The notes: a model not told the origin generated them from the letters alone. A DNA stretch of 64,000 nt from Chrysophaeum taylorii (GCA_029834535.1 JAQMWT010000318.1:62001-126000), one strand, 5' to 3'. Numbered from the stretch's first letter, positions 1 to 10,215 are shown. A program made the numbers and translations.

Positions 1-3000
1 ATCGGACGACCGCATCTCTCCCAAAACTGGAGCGCACGCCGTCTTTCCCGGGACGAGGAACTCGAGGCCGGCTTCGTCGTCACAGTAAGGCACGAAGTGT
101 GCAGCGTTCTCTCGCACACGAACCGCACCATCAGCTCGCAGTTCAACCACCTCTTTGGAGCGGCGAGGAAGTCGCCCGGAGTCGGGTTGTCAGACTCGGG
201 CACGAAGTCGATGCAGAACATCGGTGGATACTCGCCTTTGTCGTTGGCTATCTCCAACAACATAAAATTCAAGTTTCTGTCGACCTGCTGCTGCGCGATG
301 TGGCGGAGCATCTGCTTCATTTCGTCGAACTGGGGCTGCATCTCTCGCATCGCGCTCTCTTGTTGACGAGCATCGCAATGCGGTCCGCGCTCACACCACC
401 AGTCGCATGGCTGCGAATTTTGACACGCTCGAAACATTCTTGACAAACGACCGAATCTCGATGTTCAGCTTCGGTCCACGCGAAACAACTGCCAGCGACG
501 TCGAGAAGACCCCTCGCGATACACTCGGGACACCCGAGCCAGACGTCGAATACGGCTCCGGGAAAGCGCGCATCGCGATCCTCCTCGAGAAGAGCCTTCG
601 CTTGGCGCAAAATTACCCGTGCTGCCGCCTCGCGAACTGAAAACACGAGCGACGGTGATTCTCCTGCGTAGACTTCCACACAGATCCGACAGTTGTTCTC
701 GGCGTTGAGGACGACAGCACCATCTCTCCACGCGCACAAAGGATAACCAAAATTGTGAGCATTCGAAGCGTTCACAACAAAGGTAAGGCGGACAACCTGT
801 CACGAACTCGAAGACGAGCTGCAGCTGGCGCTGGTCGGGATGGTACTTCGGCGGGCCACGATTTCTCTCGCTTTGGTGGTGCTGTCTTGGAGAGTCGGAA
901 AAGGACCACCGCAGCAATCGTCTCACTGTCGTCGCGTCGCAATGGGATAACGACCCTACACTTGATTAGCAAGCGCATGACAGGCTCGTAGTCGTCGACG
1001 TCAATTGTTGGCAGATCCCGCCAAAGCCACAAGAGAAGGCCACCGTCGAGCTGGCCACATCGAATGAAAGTTTGGAGACTCACCACCAGCTCCTGGCGCA
1101 TTCGCTCGGGAAGTCCCTTTGTTTCGACAAACTTTGCAATGCTTCGCGCCTCGTATCGATGTCGGCCTCGAGCCCGCGGGCAGCAATGAGTGCTTTCATG
1201 ATATTCACCAAAAACGACGGCTGCAAAAATACGATACCCTCTCCGATCACGGCGTTGCCCCGAGCCTGGTACAACCTCATCGCGTCGGCGAAGGTAACGT
1301 TGGTTCCTTGGAAGTCGTCGCGGATCTTATTCCAGATAGATTCGAGTCACTTCTCGCGTCGATATGCTCCTCGAGGCGAGACCGTCGTCGGTTGCTCGTT
1401 CGAATCGGGCGTTCTCCAAGAGGCAACACGGCATCGTCGCGTACGGCAGCAACCGCCCGGTCGTCGTCGCCGTGCCGCGCGATTTCACTCAAAAGTCCCC
1501 AAACAGCCAACCACGATCGCGGAATCGTCTGCCCGACACTCGGGAAGAGTGTCTTGAGCTCGACGATGGACGCGCGCGCGGCGTCGATAACGGCCTGGTC
1601 GCAAACCGTCACCGCGAGCACCTCAGCTCGCACGTTCAACAGCTGGACGTCGTCGGGGGAAACGTTCCGTTTTTTCGCAACCGCCTCGCGCCACCCGTTA
1701 AGCTCTTTGTTGACAGCATCGTGCAACCACTTCTTGCACGCGCTCTCGTCGTAGTCTGGCAAGTCGGTTTTCGTGATGACGAGTTGCACGACGGCGCCCG
1801 GTGCTTGCGCTTGCAGCGGCACCAAAAATCGACCGACGGCATCCTGGAAGTTCTTGTCGTTGGCCTTGTCTACGGGAACGACAAGCAGGTAGAGCGCCGA
1901 GGGCGTGATGAAGAAGAGCGCCTGGGCGCTCGCGTATTCGGTCTGCCCACCCAAGTCGCAGACAGAGAGAACGAGATCGCCAACCTCAACTTTTTCGAGG
2001 TCAAGGTACAGTCAAGGTACAGCGTGCGATCGTCCGGCGCCTGGCGCGGATTCGCGCGACCGGCGATCGCGTTGCGCAGGCTCGTCTTGCCCGCTTTGCC
2101 GTCTCCAACGAGCACGACCATGAGCTCCGTCGAGACCGCCGCGCCCGCGAGGTCGAGCTCGGCGAAGAATCTCGCGATGTCTTGTAGGCCCTGGTCGGCG
2201 ACCTCGAAGGGCGGCGTCTTGAGCGGATTTCCATAGAGATAAAGCTCTTCTAACTTCGTCAGCTTGACGATCGAGCGCGGGAGCGCGGTGAGGTTGGTGC
2301 CGAATAGATCTAACGTTTGGAGCTCCGGCATCTGGTCGCCTATGTCCTTGGGCAGGGACGTGAAGTTGCAATTCGACGCGTGGAGCACTGTGAGCTTCGA
2401 AGAACACTTGGCGGCAATCGCCTCGAGCGCGTCGTCGGTCAACTCCTTGCATTCCGAGACTCTGAGATTCGCGCGTCGTCGGTCAACTTCTTGCACCACG
2501 AGACGCTGAGATTCGTGAGATCCGAGCAGTTGGCGGCAATCGCCTCGAGCGCGTCGTCGGTCAAATTCTCGCAATTCACGACGTCAAGATACGTGAGGTT
2601 CGAACAGTTGGCGGAAATCGCCTCGAGCGCGTCGTCCGTCAACTTCCCACACCCCGAGACCTTGAGATTCGTGAGGTTCGAACATTAGGCGGAAATCGCC
2701 TCGAGCGCGTCGTCGTCGGTCAACTCCTTGCACCCCGAGACGTTGAGACTCGTGAGGTTCGAACAGTTGGCGGAAATCTCCTTGAGCGCGTCGTCCGTGA
2801 TGCCTTGGCATCCAGCAAGGTTCACGCGTGTGATTTTGTCCGATATAAGGTATTTCGCGTGTGCATCCGTGACGCGCCGGACCTGTTCTCTACTGAAAAC
2901 ATCGAATTCCTCAGCGACCACGTTCCACCCAAGGTTGATCGACCGGCCGTCGTCGGTGACGATGCGGTCGCGCTCTCGCTCCCAGACCGCGCGGTCCTCG

Positions 3001-3082
3001 TCGGGGAGCGCCGAGGTGTCGAGGTGTCGGCACCCATTCCTAAAACAGCGTTCTAGGAAGATTCTTCTTCTGGGGTGCACAT
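1..3082 (-). pseudogene. ROCO-family (LRR-Roc-COR) GTPase, decayed, 3' part beyond left edge
   Basis: Read on the minus strand from an ATG at 3082, this is a ROCO protein: cysteine-containing leucine-rich repeats (units like LTDDALEAISANCSNL, about 2440-2850), two ordinary LRRs (about 2250-2400), then a Roc GTPase. The P-loop is GDGKAGKTS (about 2090-2120), a DLGGQ switch (about 1940-1955) and a TKTD guanine-specificity motif (about 1770). A COR domain follows (about 800-1280), then a C-terminal domain with GEYPPMFCIDFVP (about 190-260). ROCO proteins are cytosolic signalling GTPases. The frame is broken repeatedly: an in-frame TAA in an LRR near 2697; a partial-repeat deletion near 2470; an 11-bp tandem duplication near 1994-2016 just before the switch; and frame changes near 1400, 1330, 1170 and 780. 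These are too short for introns. Family assignment is firm; that it is dead is likely, but an error-prone assembly could mimic some breaks. Confidence 0.8.
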
Positions 3083-3088
3083 CGTGAC

Positions 3089-3098
3089 TTATATATAG
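3089..3098 (-). promoter_or_regulatory. Candidate TATA box of the ROCO gene
   Basis: The minus strand reads CTATATATAAGTCACG immediately before the ATG at 3082. The TATA core is very close to the ATG, so the transcript start may lie inside the present ATG. The first ATG frame closes after nine codons, another sign of decay at the 5' end. Confidence 0.35.
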
Positions 3099-3099
3099 T

Positions 3100-3543
3100 T
3101 TTGGAAACCTCGAGTCGACGTCGGAACCTCAAGTCGAGCAGCGTGCCTACGGCACCGTCGCTGGCCTCGTCTCTAGCGCCTTTGGTGAGGGCAGTGCGGC
3201 ATGCGACGAACTTGCCGAACCTCAAAGTGCGCCGCACGAACCGCAGCGCGGGGGTGGGTAGGAAATTGAGGTGCCAACTTCAATGATGCCAAGGCGGTAA
3301 AAGTTCGTCGCATATATCGCAAGTGAGGGATCGCCAATGCCTTGGACCGGGCACGCTGCGCCCTCATCGCCCTCAGCCACGTCGCCACCTCGGGCGGCCC
3401 CACCCAGGCGCCCGGCAGGACGTCGCGCGTACGTCCCGACGACAGAACGCGCACGATCCGCGGGCGGAGCCCCTCCAATCTTCGCCTGGCTCGCGTCTAG
3501 GTGATGGATGACCCCGCATACCTATCTACGCCCTTCAGGCACA
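3100..3543. other. No gene assigned
   Basis: Both strands hold short open frames but none with a recognisable domain. The forward strand near 3140-3260 has a codon-like stretch (AYGTVAGLVSSAFGEG) that may be an exon or relic. Support is too thin to call a gene. Confidence 0.3.
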
Positions 3544-4850
3544 TCATTCATACCCAACACAACAAGCCAAAACCTCAAAGCGCCCGCACCCTAACCCTAC
3601 CAGTCGACCTTTACAGACAGACAGAGCGTCGAGCTGAAAGGAGAGTGGGAAGAAGGAGGTTGACGCAAGCCGATTATGATGAGCGGGGTAAGAAGAGGGT
3701 GGCAGGACACCCGACTTCTTCAAACCAACGGGGGGAGGAAGGACTCACTTCCAAGTCCTTTCCGTAGCAATCTAGATGCAGATCGTACACATTGACGCTC
3801 GCAAGGACGTCGGAGTATCCGAACGTGAGGTCCCCAGCTCGTATGGGGATCGCAACGTTCTGGTGGAGCTCGGGCGTGTCTGCGATTTTCTTCTTCGGCG
3901 GAAGAGGGGCGCGCGAGCTCGGGCGGAACCACAAAAGCCGTCGTCGAGATCCAAGTTCGGATTGGGGTCATGTTGTGCGCGTTTACTTCGGCTCGAAGCC
4001 GGTCGACGAGCTGCCGGGTCGCATTAGCCTGCTCCCCGTCGTGGTTCCGCGAAGACGCGATCGAGCCGCGGGCGGTCGTCCGCGTCGCGGCGAAGGACGC
4101 AAGCAACACCGACTGCCGCGCAGGTCGAAGAACTGGAAGAAGACGCCCACGCGAGTTTCGGGCCACGCGAGTTTCGGGCCACGCGAGTTTCGGGCCACGC
4201 GAGTTTCGGGCCACGCGAGTTTCGGGCCACGCGAGTTTCGGGCCACGCGAGTTTCGGGCCACGCGAGTTTCGGGCCACGCGAGTTTCGGGCCACCCTCGC
4301 ACGAGACGCGCTCGATGCCGTCGAGGAGGTTGTTGTTCTTCGCCTCGATTTCCAAGATGACAATCGTCGGGATAACTACCCCCCCGCACGGTATTTTCAC
4401 CTTGCTGAGGACTCGGTCGACAATGATTCTAGGGTTATGGTGGCAGGGAACGGTGTCTTCGACTGCTCTACGCGGCAGCATTGTTTTCTGTGCCCCCCAC
4501 GTGAAGCATCTTGGTCGCGTACGCCGTCCACGTGCCGTCAAAAATCCTCGAGGGCCCATTCCGCGGGAGCTTCCGGTAGGCTGCTTCTTTGTACGCTTCG
4601 TCCAAATCGACGACCATTTGTGGTGTGACTACTTCTTCTTCTGAGACTCTATAAGCCGCGCGAACGACTGGACGCACGTCCGTTGTAAAGTTCGTCTGCC
4701 CAGAAAAGCCTTGCGCGGCCACGCGCTCGTAATCCATCACGTGCAGGGGGGCAGGACATCGGCGAACATCGAGTCCGGGAAGTAGCACGACGAAGCCGGT
4801 GGTCGCTGCCAGCAGCCATACAACAACGCCTTCACGACGAAAAAAAGGGG
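3544..4850 (-). CDS. Hypothetical spliced protein with N-terminal hydrophobic anchor
   Basis: No family is recognised. Reading from the right, a hydrophobic run (VVVWLLAATTGFVVLLPGL, about 4775-4835) looks like a signal anchor or signal peptide, followed by a soluble region with plausible codon structure (VVDLDEAYKEAAYRKLP, about 4590-4640; VEIE-like KNNNLLDGIE near 4310-4360). Two likely introns bring the 3' exons into phase. One is 3893-3986 (donor GTAAAC, acceptor after CTCTTCCGCCGAAG). The other is 3634-3748 (donor GTGAGT, acceptor TCTCCTTTCAG). The exon between them, 3749-3892, is exactly 48 codons, and the last exon ends at a TGA at 3544-3546. A frame change near 4490 is not explained by an intron and may be a lesion. 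No clear ATG precedes the hydrophobic run; an upstream exon is possible. A 16-bp minisatellite lies inside the central exon. Confidence 0.45.
4153..4294. repeat. 16-bp minisatellite, 9 copies
   Basis: The unit GAGTTTCGGGCCACGC repeats nine times with no visible variation. Nine units make 144 bp, a multiple of three, so the host frame is kept. Because 16 is not a multiple of three and the unit lacks stops, all frames are open through it. On the minus strand it reads as a 16-residue period rich in Arg, Pro, Ala and Trp. Confidence 0.97.
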
Positions 4851-5401
4851 GACAAGGATTGTTGTGCCTGAGCTTTTTGCGATCCGTTTAGTATCGAACA
4901 AAAAACCTCAGGGGCGGTAATTATTAGACCAAGTGCAGGCCAGTAAGTTCACCTAGTCCCAATCTCTAACCCCAGCAAGTTCACCTGTTTCTGTTAAGTT
5001 CACCTAGTCCCAATCTCTAACCCCAGTAAATTCCGTGTAAACCCAATCTCTAACCCCAGTAACACCCACTCTCCTTCCGAACTCGTCGCTCTCACCCCCG
5101 CCAATATAAGCTGCTTTGATCCGCACACGCCGCTAACCTTTGAGTTTACTCTAAAAACCCCAGTAAGCTCACTTGGTCCCAGTAAGTTCACCTGGTCACT
5201 TAGTTCACATTGTCCCAATCTCCAACCCTAGTAAGTTCACCTGGTTCCAGTAAGTTCACCTGGCCCAGTAAGCTCACCTACAGTGCGCGTGTAGACGCCG
5301 GGAGGGGGCTTATCGGTATTGCGCAGCACGTGTGGGGTAGGGTGGGGTCGTCGACTCAGTAGAGCATATCCTCGGGGTTGCCGATCGACAGAGGGCCACG
5401 T

Positions 5402-5760
5402 TACCCTGATCGCCGACCGTATTGTTGCGACGGAGGACGGTGCCTCATGAATCCTGAGCCTTGCGAGGGCATCCGCCCTCCCGGCGTAGGTTGGCACCTA
5501 TTCGCCTCTCGGGCGGGCCGGTTGGCAGCCGGAACGTTCGCAGTGGGACGGGGTATGGCCGGGGGGCGCAGACGGAAGGTTATCGACGAGTTGGTTGTCA
5601 GTCACATCGCGGTCTCCTCGTCGCATGGCGACAAGCTTGATGATCACTCTCCGCCGACCCACCTTTCGGCGCCCCTCGTCTACAGGCCCGTGATTCCGGA
5701 CTGGCTCCTGTCGGTCCGGCCTGGCTCCCATGCTTGGGAGAGGTCTGAAGTTAGTTAGTT
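5402..5760 (+). mobile_element. Short LINE derivative (5' end + 3' tail) with 12-bp target duplication
   Basis: The 359-bp insertion is flanked by a perfect 12-bp direct repeat, AGAGGGCCACGT (5390-5401 and 5761-5772). Without it, Helitron copy A is restored. Its middle (about 5500-5560) resembles the 5' region of the LINE at 63890-63990. Its last 70 bases (CTGGCTCCCATGCTTGGGAG, then (TTAG)n) match the LINE 3' end. All endonuclease and reverse-transcriptase sequence is missing, so it is a non-autonomous derivative presumably moved by the LINE machinery. The long forward open frame across it is probably not a gene. Confidence 0.85.
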
Positions 5761-5800
5761 AGAGGGCCACGTAGAGCTGGACGTAACAGAACTTACTTGC

Positions 5801-6057
5801 AGGGTCGGATAAGAAAGTTCGTACGAGCCGTTAACTATGTTTCAGTTTGTACTAAGACATACTCAACGGATCGCTGAGCTATGTTCATTTGTACTCAAGC
5901 AGTATGTGCCGCCACGCCGCGAGATCGTCGCGATGGAACTAGTCCCCATAGTGAAGTCGGCATCCTTTCGTCCCCTCACGCAAAAAAAGGAAAAAGCCCA
6001 CGCGTTGTAGGACCCGTCGTTGCAGCGCGGGCTAGTCTCGTTTTCTTATCCGACCCT
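5801..6057. mobile_element. hAT-like MITE, copy 1 (257 bp)
   Basis: The ends are perfect 16-bp inverted repeats, AGGGTCGGATAAGAAA at 5801-5816 and its complement at 6042-6057. The interior has no coding capacity and is nearly identical to the copy at 9589-9847. It sits inside Helitron copy A; the flanks here are altered, so the target duplication is not clear at this site. Confidence 0.9.
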
Positions 6058-6534
6058 AATGTCAGAAGACGGGCTTGGGCAAGAGGACGCCGACCTTGCG
6101 GGGCGTCTGCCTCTGGCTCTTGTTGATCGTTTGGCGTCGGTGGGGCTTGAGGGATACAGGTTGGAGGAGCCTCGGTGACACGACACTATCGATGATGTAT
6201 CGGGTGCCGTTGCAGTGGCCGTGCGACGGGTCGAGGTTGCGAAGACTTTAAGCTCGCGGTCAAAGTCAGCATGCCGTTGGTTGCCAGAGAGTTCAAAACT
6301 CGACTCTTGAGAGCGAGGCGTCGTCTTCCGACCCAACCTAGTCGGCCGAAAAGAACTCCGACGCCTCGTCTCCGGGAAAAAAAGGCCGTGGTCATGCGCG
6401 CGTTGTCAGCATCGACAACATCGTTTCGACGGGGCGTGAGAATGTCGCGCCGAAAGAGCCGCCGCGGGTCGTGAAAATAGTCTGCGAGGTCGCCGTAGAC
6501 GGCTTAGAGGATCAATGCCTGCCTCGCGCGCCTA

Positions 6535-6939
6535 ACTAACTAACTAAACTAACTTCGGACCTCTCCCGGGCATGGGAGCCAGGCTGGGCCGGCAGTGGCC
6601 GGTCCAGGATCACAGAGCAAAAATCACACAGTTATTGGGGTAGAGGCGAGGGATGAAAGTGCACGGATGATGGCGGACCGCCACTGCGGACCGCGGTCTT
6701 GTGCGAGGTCGTGCCACGAGTTGAAGGGGATGTCGCATTTCCGGAGTGCCTTGGCGAGCGACCTCCCGTACGTCATCTGCGGAGCCCCCGGTGGGCGCTT
6801 GGAGCGGACCCAAGACGAGAGCATCTTGCGAGGGAGTCGGGAGAAGGGCATGCGGGCGACGTGACCGGCCCAGCGGAGCTGGCGGCGCGTGACGTAGACG
6901 TCGATGGACTCGAGGCCGAGGCGCCGCAGCAGGATCTCA
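6535..6939 (-). mobile_element. 5'-truncated RTE-like LINE, 3' end only
   Basis: On the minus strand this equals the last part of the LINE at 60581-64000: the C-terminal RT region (R-RQLRWAGHVARMP type motif), 3' UTR and a (TTAG)n tail. It is flanked by a 7-bp direct repeat, GCGCCTA (6528-6534 and 6940-6946), as expected for target-primed insertion. It interrupts Helitron copy A. Confidence 0.85.
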
Positions 6940-6973
6940 GCGCCTACCTGATACTTGCCCTAAATCGTGGGAC

Positions 6974-7123
6974 AAACAGACAGACCGCCCGTCACTGCGG
7001 CGTCAGGCACATCCCTCATACCCCACAAACCCACCCACATCCTTCATGCTCCCCACACACACCCCCCTCTTAGCAGTCGACATTTAAAGACAAACAGACA
7101 GACAGTCGACATTTAAAGACAGA
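6974..7123. repeat. CAGA-type and TTAGCAGTCGACATTT satellite spacer
   Basis: The spacer holds (CAGA)n and (ACAA)n simple repeats and two copies of a short motif, TTAGCAGTCGACATTTAAAG or part of it. The motif recurs at 8132-8157, 9240-9262, 9510-9540, 9850-9870 and, diverged, at 42570. Confidence 0.75.
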
Positions 7124-8114
7124 CAAGTGCAGGCCAGTAAGTTCACCTAGTCCCAATCTCTTACCCCAGTAAGTTCACCTGGTCCCAGTAAGTTCACCTA
7201 GTCCCAATCTCTAATCCCAGTAAGTTCGGTGTATGCCACTCGTGCTCACACCCACTCACCCCACTCTCCTTCGAGCTCGTCGCTCTCACCTCCGCCAATC
7301 TAAGCTGCTTTGATCCGCACACGTCGCTAGCCTTTGCGTTCACTCTAAAAACCCCAGTAAGTTCACTTGGTCCCAGTAAGTTCACCTGGTCACTAAGTTC
7401 GCCTAGTCCCAATCTCAAACCCCAGTAAGTTCACCTGGTCCCAGTAAGTTCACCTACAGTGCGCGTGTAGACGCCGGGAGGGGGCTTATCGGTATTGCGC
7501 AGCACGTGTGGGGTAGGGTGGAGTCGTCGACTCAGAAGAGGATATCCTCGGGGTTGCCGATCGACAGAGAGCCACGTAGAGCTGGACGTGGCAGAAGACG
7601 GGCTTCGCCAAGAGGACGCCGACCTCGCGGGGCGTCTGGCCTTGGCTCTTGTTGATCGTTTGGCGTAGGCGGGCCTTAAGGGATACAGGTTGGAGGAGCC
7701 TCGGTGACAACGACACGATCGATCATGTATCTGGTACCGTTGCAGTGGCCGTGCGACGGGTCGAGGTTGCGAAGACTTTAAGCTCGCGATCAAAGTCAGC
7801 ATGCCGTTGGTTGTCAGGGAGTTGAAAACTCGACTGTAAAGAGCGAGGCGTCGTCTTCCGACCCAGCCTAGTCAGCCGAAAAGAACTCCGACGCCTCGTC
7901 TCCGGGAAAAAAAGGCCGCGGTCATGCGCGCGTTGTCAGCATCGACAACATCGTTTCGACGGGGCGTGAGAATGGCGCGCTGAAAGAGCCGCCGCGGGTC
8001 GTGGAAATAGTCTGCGAGGTCGCCGTAGACGGCTTGGAGGATCACTGTCTGGCTCTCGCGCCTACCTGATCCTTACTCACGCGCCTACCTGATCCTTACC
8101 CTAAATCGAGGGAC
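7124..8114 (-). mobile_element. Helitron fragment with Pif1-like helicase C-terminus, copy B
   Basis: The minus strand encodes the C-terminal end of a Helitron helicase. In order it shows NSLTTNGML (about 7800-7825), CNGTRYMID (about 7725-7745), TINKSQGQT (about 7640-7667) and PVFCHVQLYVAL (about 7570-7605). These are the last helicase blocks of Helitron Rep/Hel and Pif1-type proteins, which unwind DNA in rolling-circle transposition. The frame changes several times, so no working protein is made. Past the helicase, toward 7124, comes an array of AGGTGAACTTACTGG-like units, then a shared terminus CACTTG. The same right boundary (CTAAATCGAGGGAC) occurs in all copies, so this truncated form itself multiplied. 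The Rep domain is absent. Confidence 0.85.
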
Positions 8115-8157
8115 AGACAGACAAACACCCTCTTAGCAGTCGACATTTAAAGACAGA

Positions 8158-9162
8158 CAAGTGCAGGCCAGTAAGTTCGCCAGTAAGTTCACCTAGTCCC
8201 AATCTCTAACCCCAGTAAGTTCACCTGGTCCCAGTAAGTTCACCTAGTCCCAATCTCTAACCCCAGTAAGTTCGGTGTAAGCCCACTCGTGCTCACATCC
8301 ACTCACCCCACTCTCCTTCGAGCTCGTCGCTCTCACCTCCGCCAATCTAAGCTGCTTTGATCCGCACACGCCGCTCGCCTTTGCGTTCACTCTAAAAACC
8401 CCAGTAAGTTCACTTGGTCTCAGTAAGTTCACCTGGTCACTCAGCTCACCTAGTCCCAATCTCAACCCCAGTAAGTTCACCTGGTCCCAGTAAGTTCACC
8501 TACAGTGCGCGTGTAGACGCCGGGAGGGGCTTATCGGTATTGCGCAGCACGTGTGGGGTAGGGTGGAGTCGTCGACTCAGAAGAGATATCCTCGGGGTTG
8601 CCGATCGACAGAGAGCCACGTAGAGCTGGACGTGGCAGAAGACGGGCTTGGGAAAGAGGACGCCGACCCCGCGGGGCGTCTGGCCCTGGCTCTTGTTGAT
8701 CGTTTGGCGTCGGCGGGCCTTAAGGGATACAGGTTGGAGGAGCCTCGGTGACAACGACACTATCGATCATGTATCTGGTACCGTTGCAGTGGCCGTGCGA
8801 CGGGTCGAGGTTGCGAAGACTTTAAGCTCGCGATCAAAGTCAGCATGCCGTTGGTTGTCAGGGAGTTGAAATCTCTACTGTAAAGAGCGAGGCGTCGTCT
8901 TCCGATCCAACCTAGTCGGCCGAAAAGAACTCCGACGCCTCGTCTCCGGGAAAAAAAGGCCGCGGTCATGCGCGCGTTGTCAGCATCGACAACATCGTTT
9001 CGACGGGGCGTGAGAATGGCGCGCTGGCTAAAAGAGCCGCCGCGGGTCGTGGAAATAGTCTGCGAGGTCGCCGTAGACGGCTTGGAGGATCACTGTCTGG
9101 CTCTCGCACCTACCTGATCCTTACTCTCGCGCCTACCTGATCCTTACCCTAAATCGAGGGAC
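8158..9162 (-). mobile_element. Helitron fragment, copy C
   Basis: Near-identical to copy B, in direct tandem with it, separated only by the short TTAGCAGTCGACATTT spacer. The minus strand shows the same helicase blocks (TINKSQGQT about 8685-8710; HVQLYVAL about 8620-8640). Confidence 0.85.
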
Positions 9163-9588
9163 AAACAAACAAACAAACAAACAGACAGACAAACATCTGT
9201 CGATTAGTAGTTAGGACAGACAAACCCACACACACCCCCCTCTTAGCAGTCGACATTTAAAGACAGACAGACAAACAAACAAACATCTGTCGATTAGTAG
9301 TTAAGACAGACAGACACACACACACACCCCCCTCTTAGCAGTCGACATTTCAGACGCCGATTAGTAGTAAGGACATTTAAAGACAATACCCCACAAACCC
9401 ACCCACATCATCAGACAGACAGACAGACAGACAGACGTCGATTAGTAGTAAGGACATTTAAAGACAATACCCCACAAACCCACCCACATCATTCATGCTC
9501 CCCACACACACCCCCCTCTTAGCAGTCGACATTTAAAGACAAACAGACAAACAGACAGACAGACACGCACACCCCCCCCTCTTAGCAG
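9163..9588. repeat. Simple-repeat and satellite tract
   Basis: Mixed (ACAA)n, (CAGA)n and (AC)n runs alternate with the motifs TCTGTCGATTAGTAGTTAGG and TTAGCAGTCGACATTT. A block near 9365-9420 (CCCCACAAACCCACCCACAT) is repeated at 9450-9500 and resembles 7017-7050. No gene. Confidence 0.8.
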
Positions 9589-9847
9589 TAGGGTCGGATA
9601 AGAAAGTTCGTACGAGCCGTTAACTATGTTTCAGTTTGTACTAAGACATACTCAACGGATCGCTGAGCTATGTTCATTTGTACTCAAGCAGTATGTGCCG
9701 CCACGCCGCGAGATCGTCGCGATGGAACTAGTCCCCATAGTGAAGTCGGCATCCTTTCGTCCCCTCACGCAAAAAAAGGGAAAAGCCCACGCGTTGTAGG
9801 ACCCGTCGTTGCGGCGCGGGCTAGTCTCGTTTTCTAATCCGACCCTA
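9589..9847. mobile_element. hAT-like MITE, copy 2
   Basis: Second copy of the MITE, with ends TAGGGTCGGATAAGAAA and its inverted form (one mismatch at the right). It splits the satellite motif TTAGCAGTCGACATTT, so the target is known. TTAGCAG is duplicated at 9582-9588 and 9848-9854, a 7-bp match within an 8-bp window. The TAGGG start and 7-8 bp duplication fit the hAT superfamily. Confidence 0.9.
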
Positions 9848-9899
9848 TTAGCAGTCGACATTTAAAGACAGACAGACAGACAAACATCTGTCGATTAGT

Positions 9900-10207
9900 A
9901 GTAAGGATTTATTCTACGACTCGTATTCGAAACCACGGCCATCGCTGCGAGTTCGTGTTCGCGCGCTGAACGCGAACTCGCGCGCTGTTGGGATGCGAAC
10001 CACTGCGAACGCGGACCGAGGTCGCGCGTCGAACGCGAACCATGTCGTGGTTCGTTGCTTTTACCAGTGTCAACTTTGGTCTGAGGTAGCGCCTGACCGT
10101 TCGCCGAACTCGGGTCAAGAAAAAGCCTTTTACGTTCAAAGGGCCAGAGTGGCAAGTTGAGGTGTGTCACATACTAAAGATTAGCTGTATGCGGGTTTTA
10201 GCGTTAG
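9900..10207. repeat. GAACGCGAAC-rich tract, no gene
   Basis: Around 9945-10065 the words GAACGCGAAC and GGTTCG recur in both orientations, ending in GGTTCGTTGCTTTT. A related tract lies at 42700-42795 (GCGAACGCGAACTCG units, then GGGTTCGTTGCTTCC). Short open frames across it are low-complexity. Confidence 0.5.
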
Positions 10208-10215
10208 GTAGGCGT

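Larger units (their letters stand above)
4930..6973 (-). mobile_element. Helitron fragment, copy A, interrupted by three insertions
   Basis: This is a copy of the Helitron fragment family described at copy B. Its own sequence is 4930-5401, 5773-5800, 6058-6534 and 6940-6973. It is split by a short LINE derivative, a MITE and a LINE 3' fragment, each listed separately. It starts with the common CACTTG end (minus strand) and the array of AGGTGAACTTACTGG-like units, which overlaps 4930-5280. Confidence 0.8.

Noticed and set aside
5378-5758. 126-codon forward frame as a gene
   Set aside because: It spans the junction of Helitron copy A and the LINE derivative, so it did not exist before the insertion.
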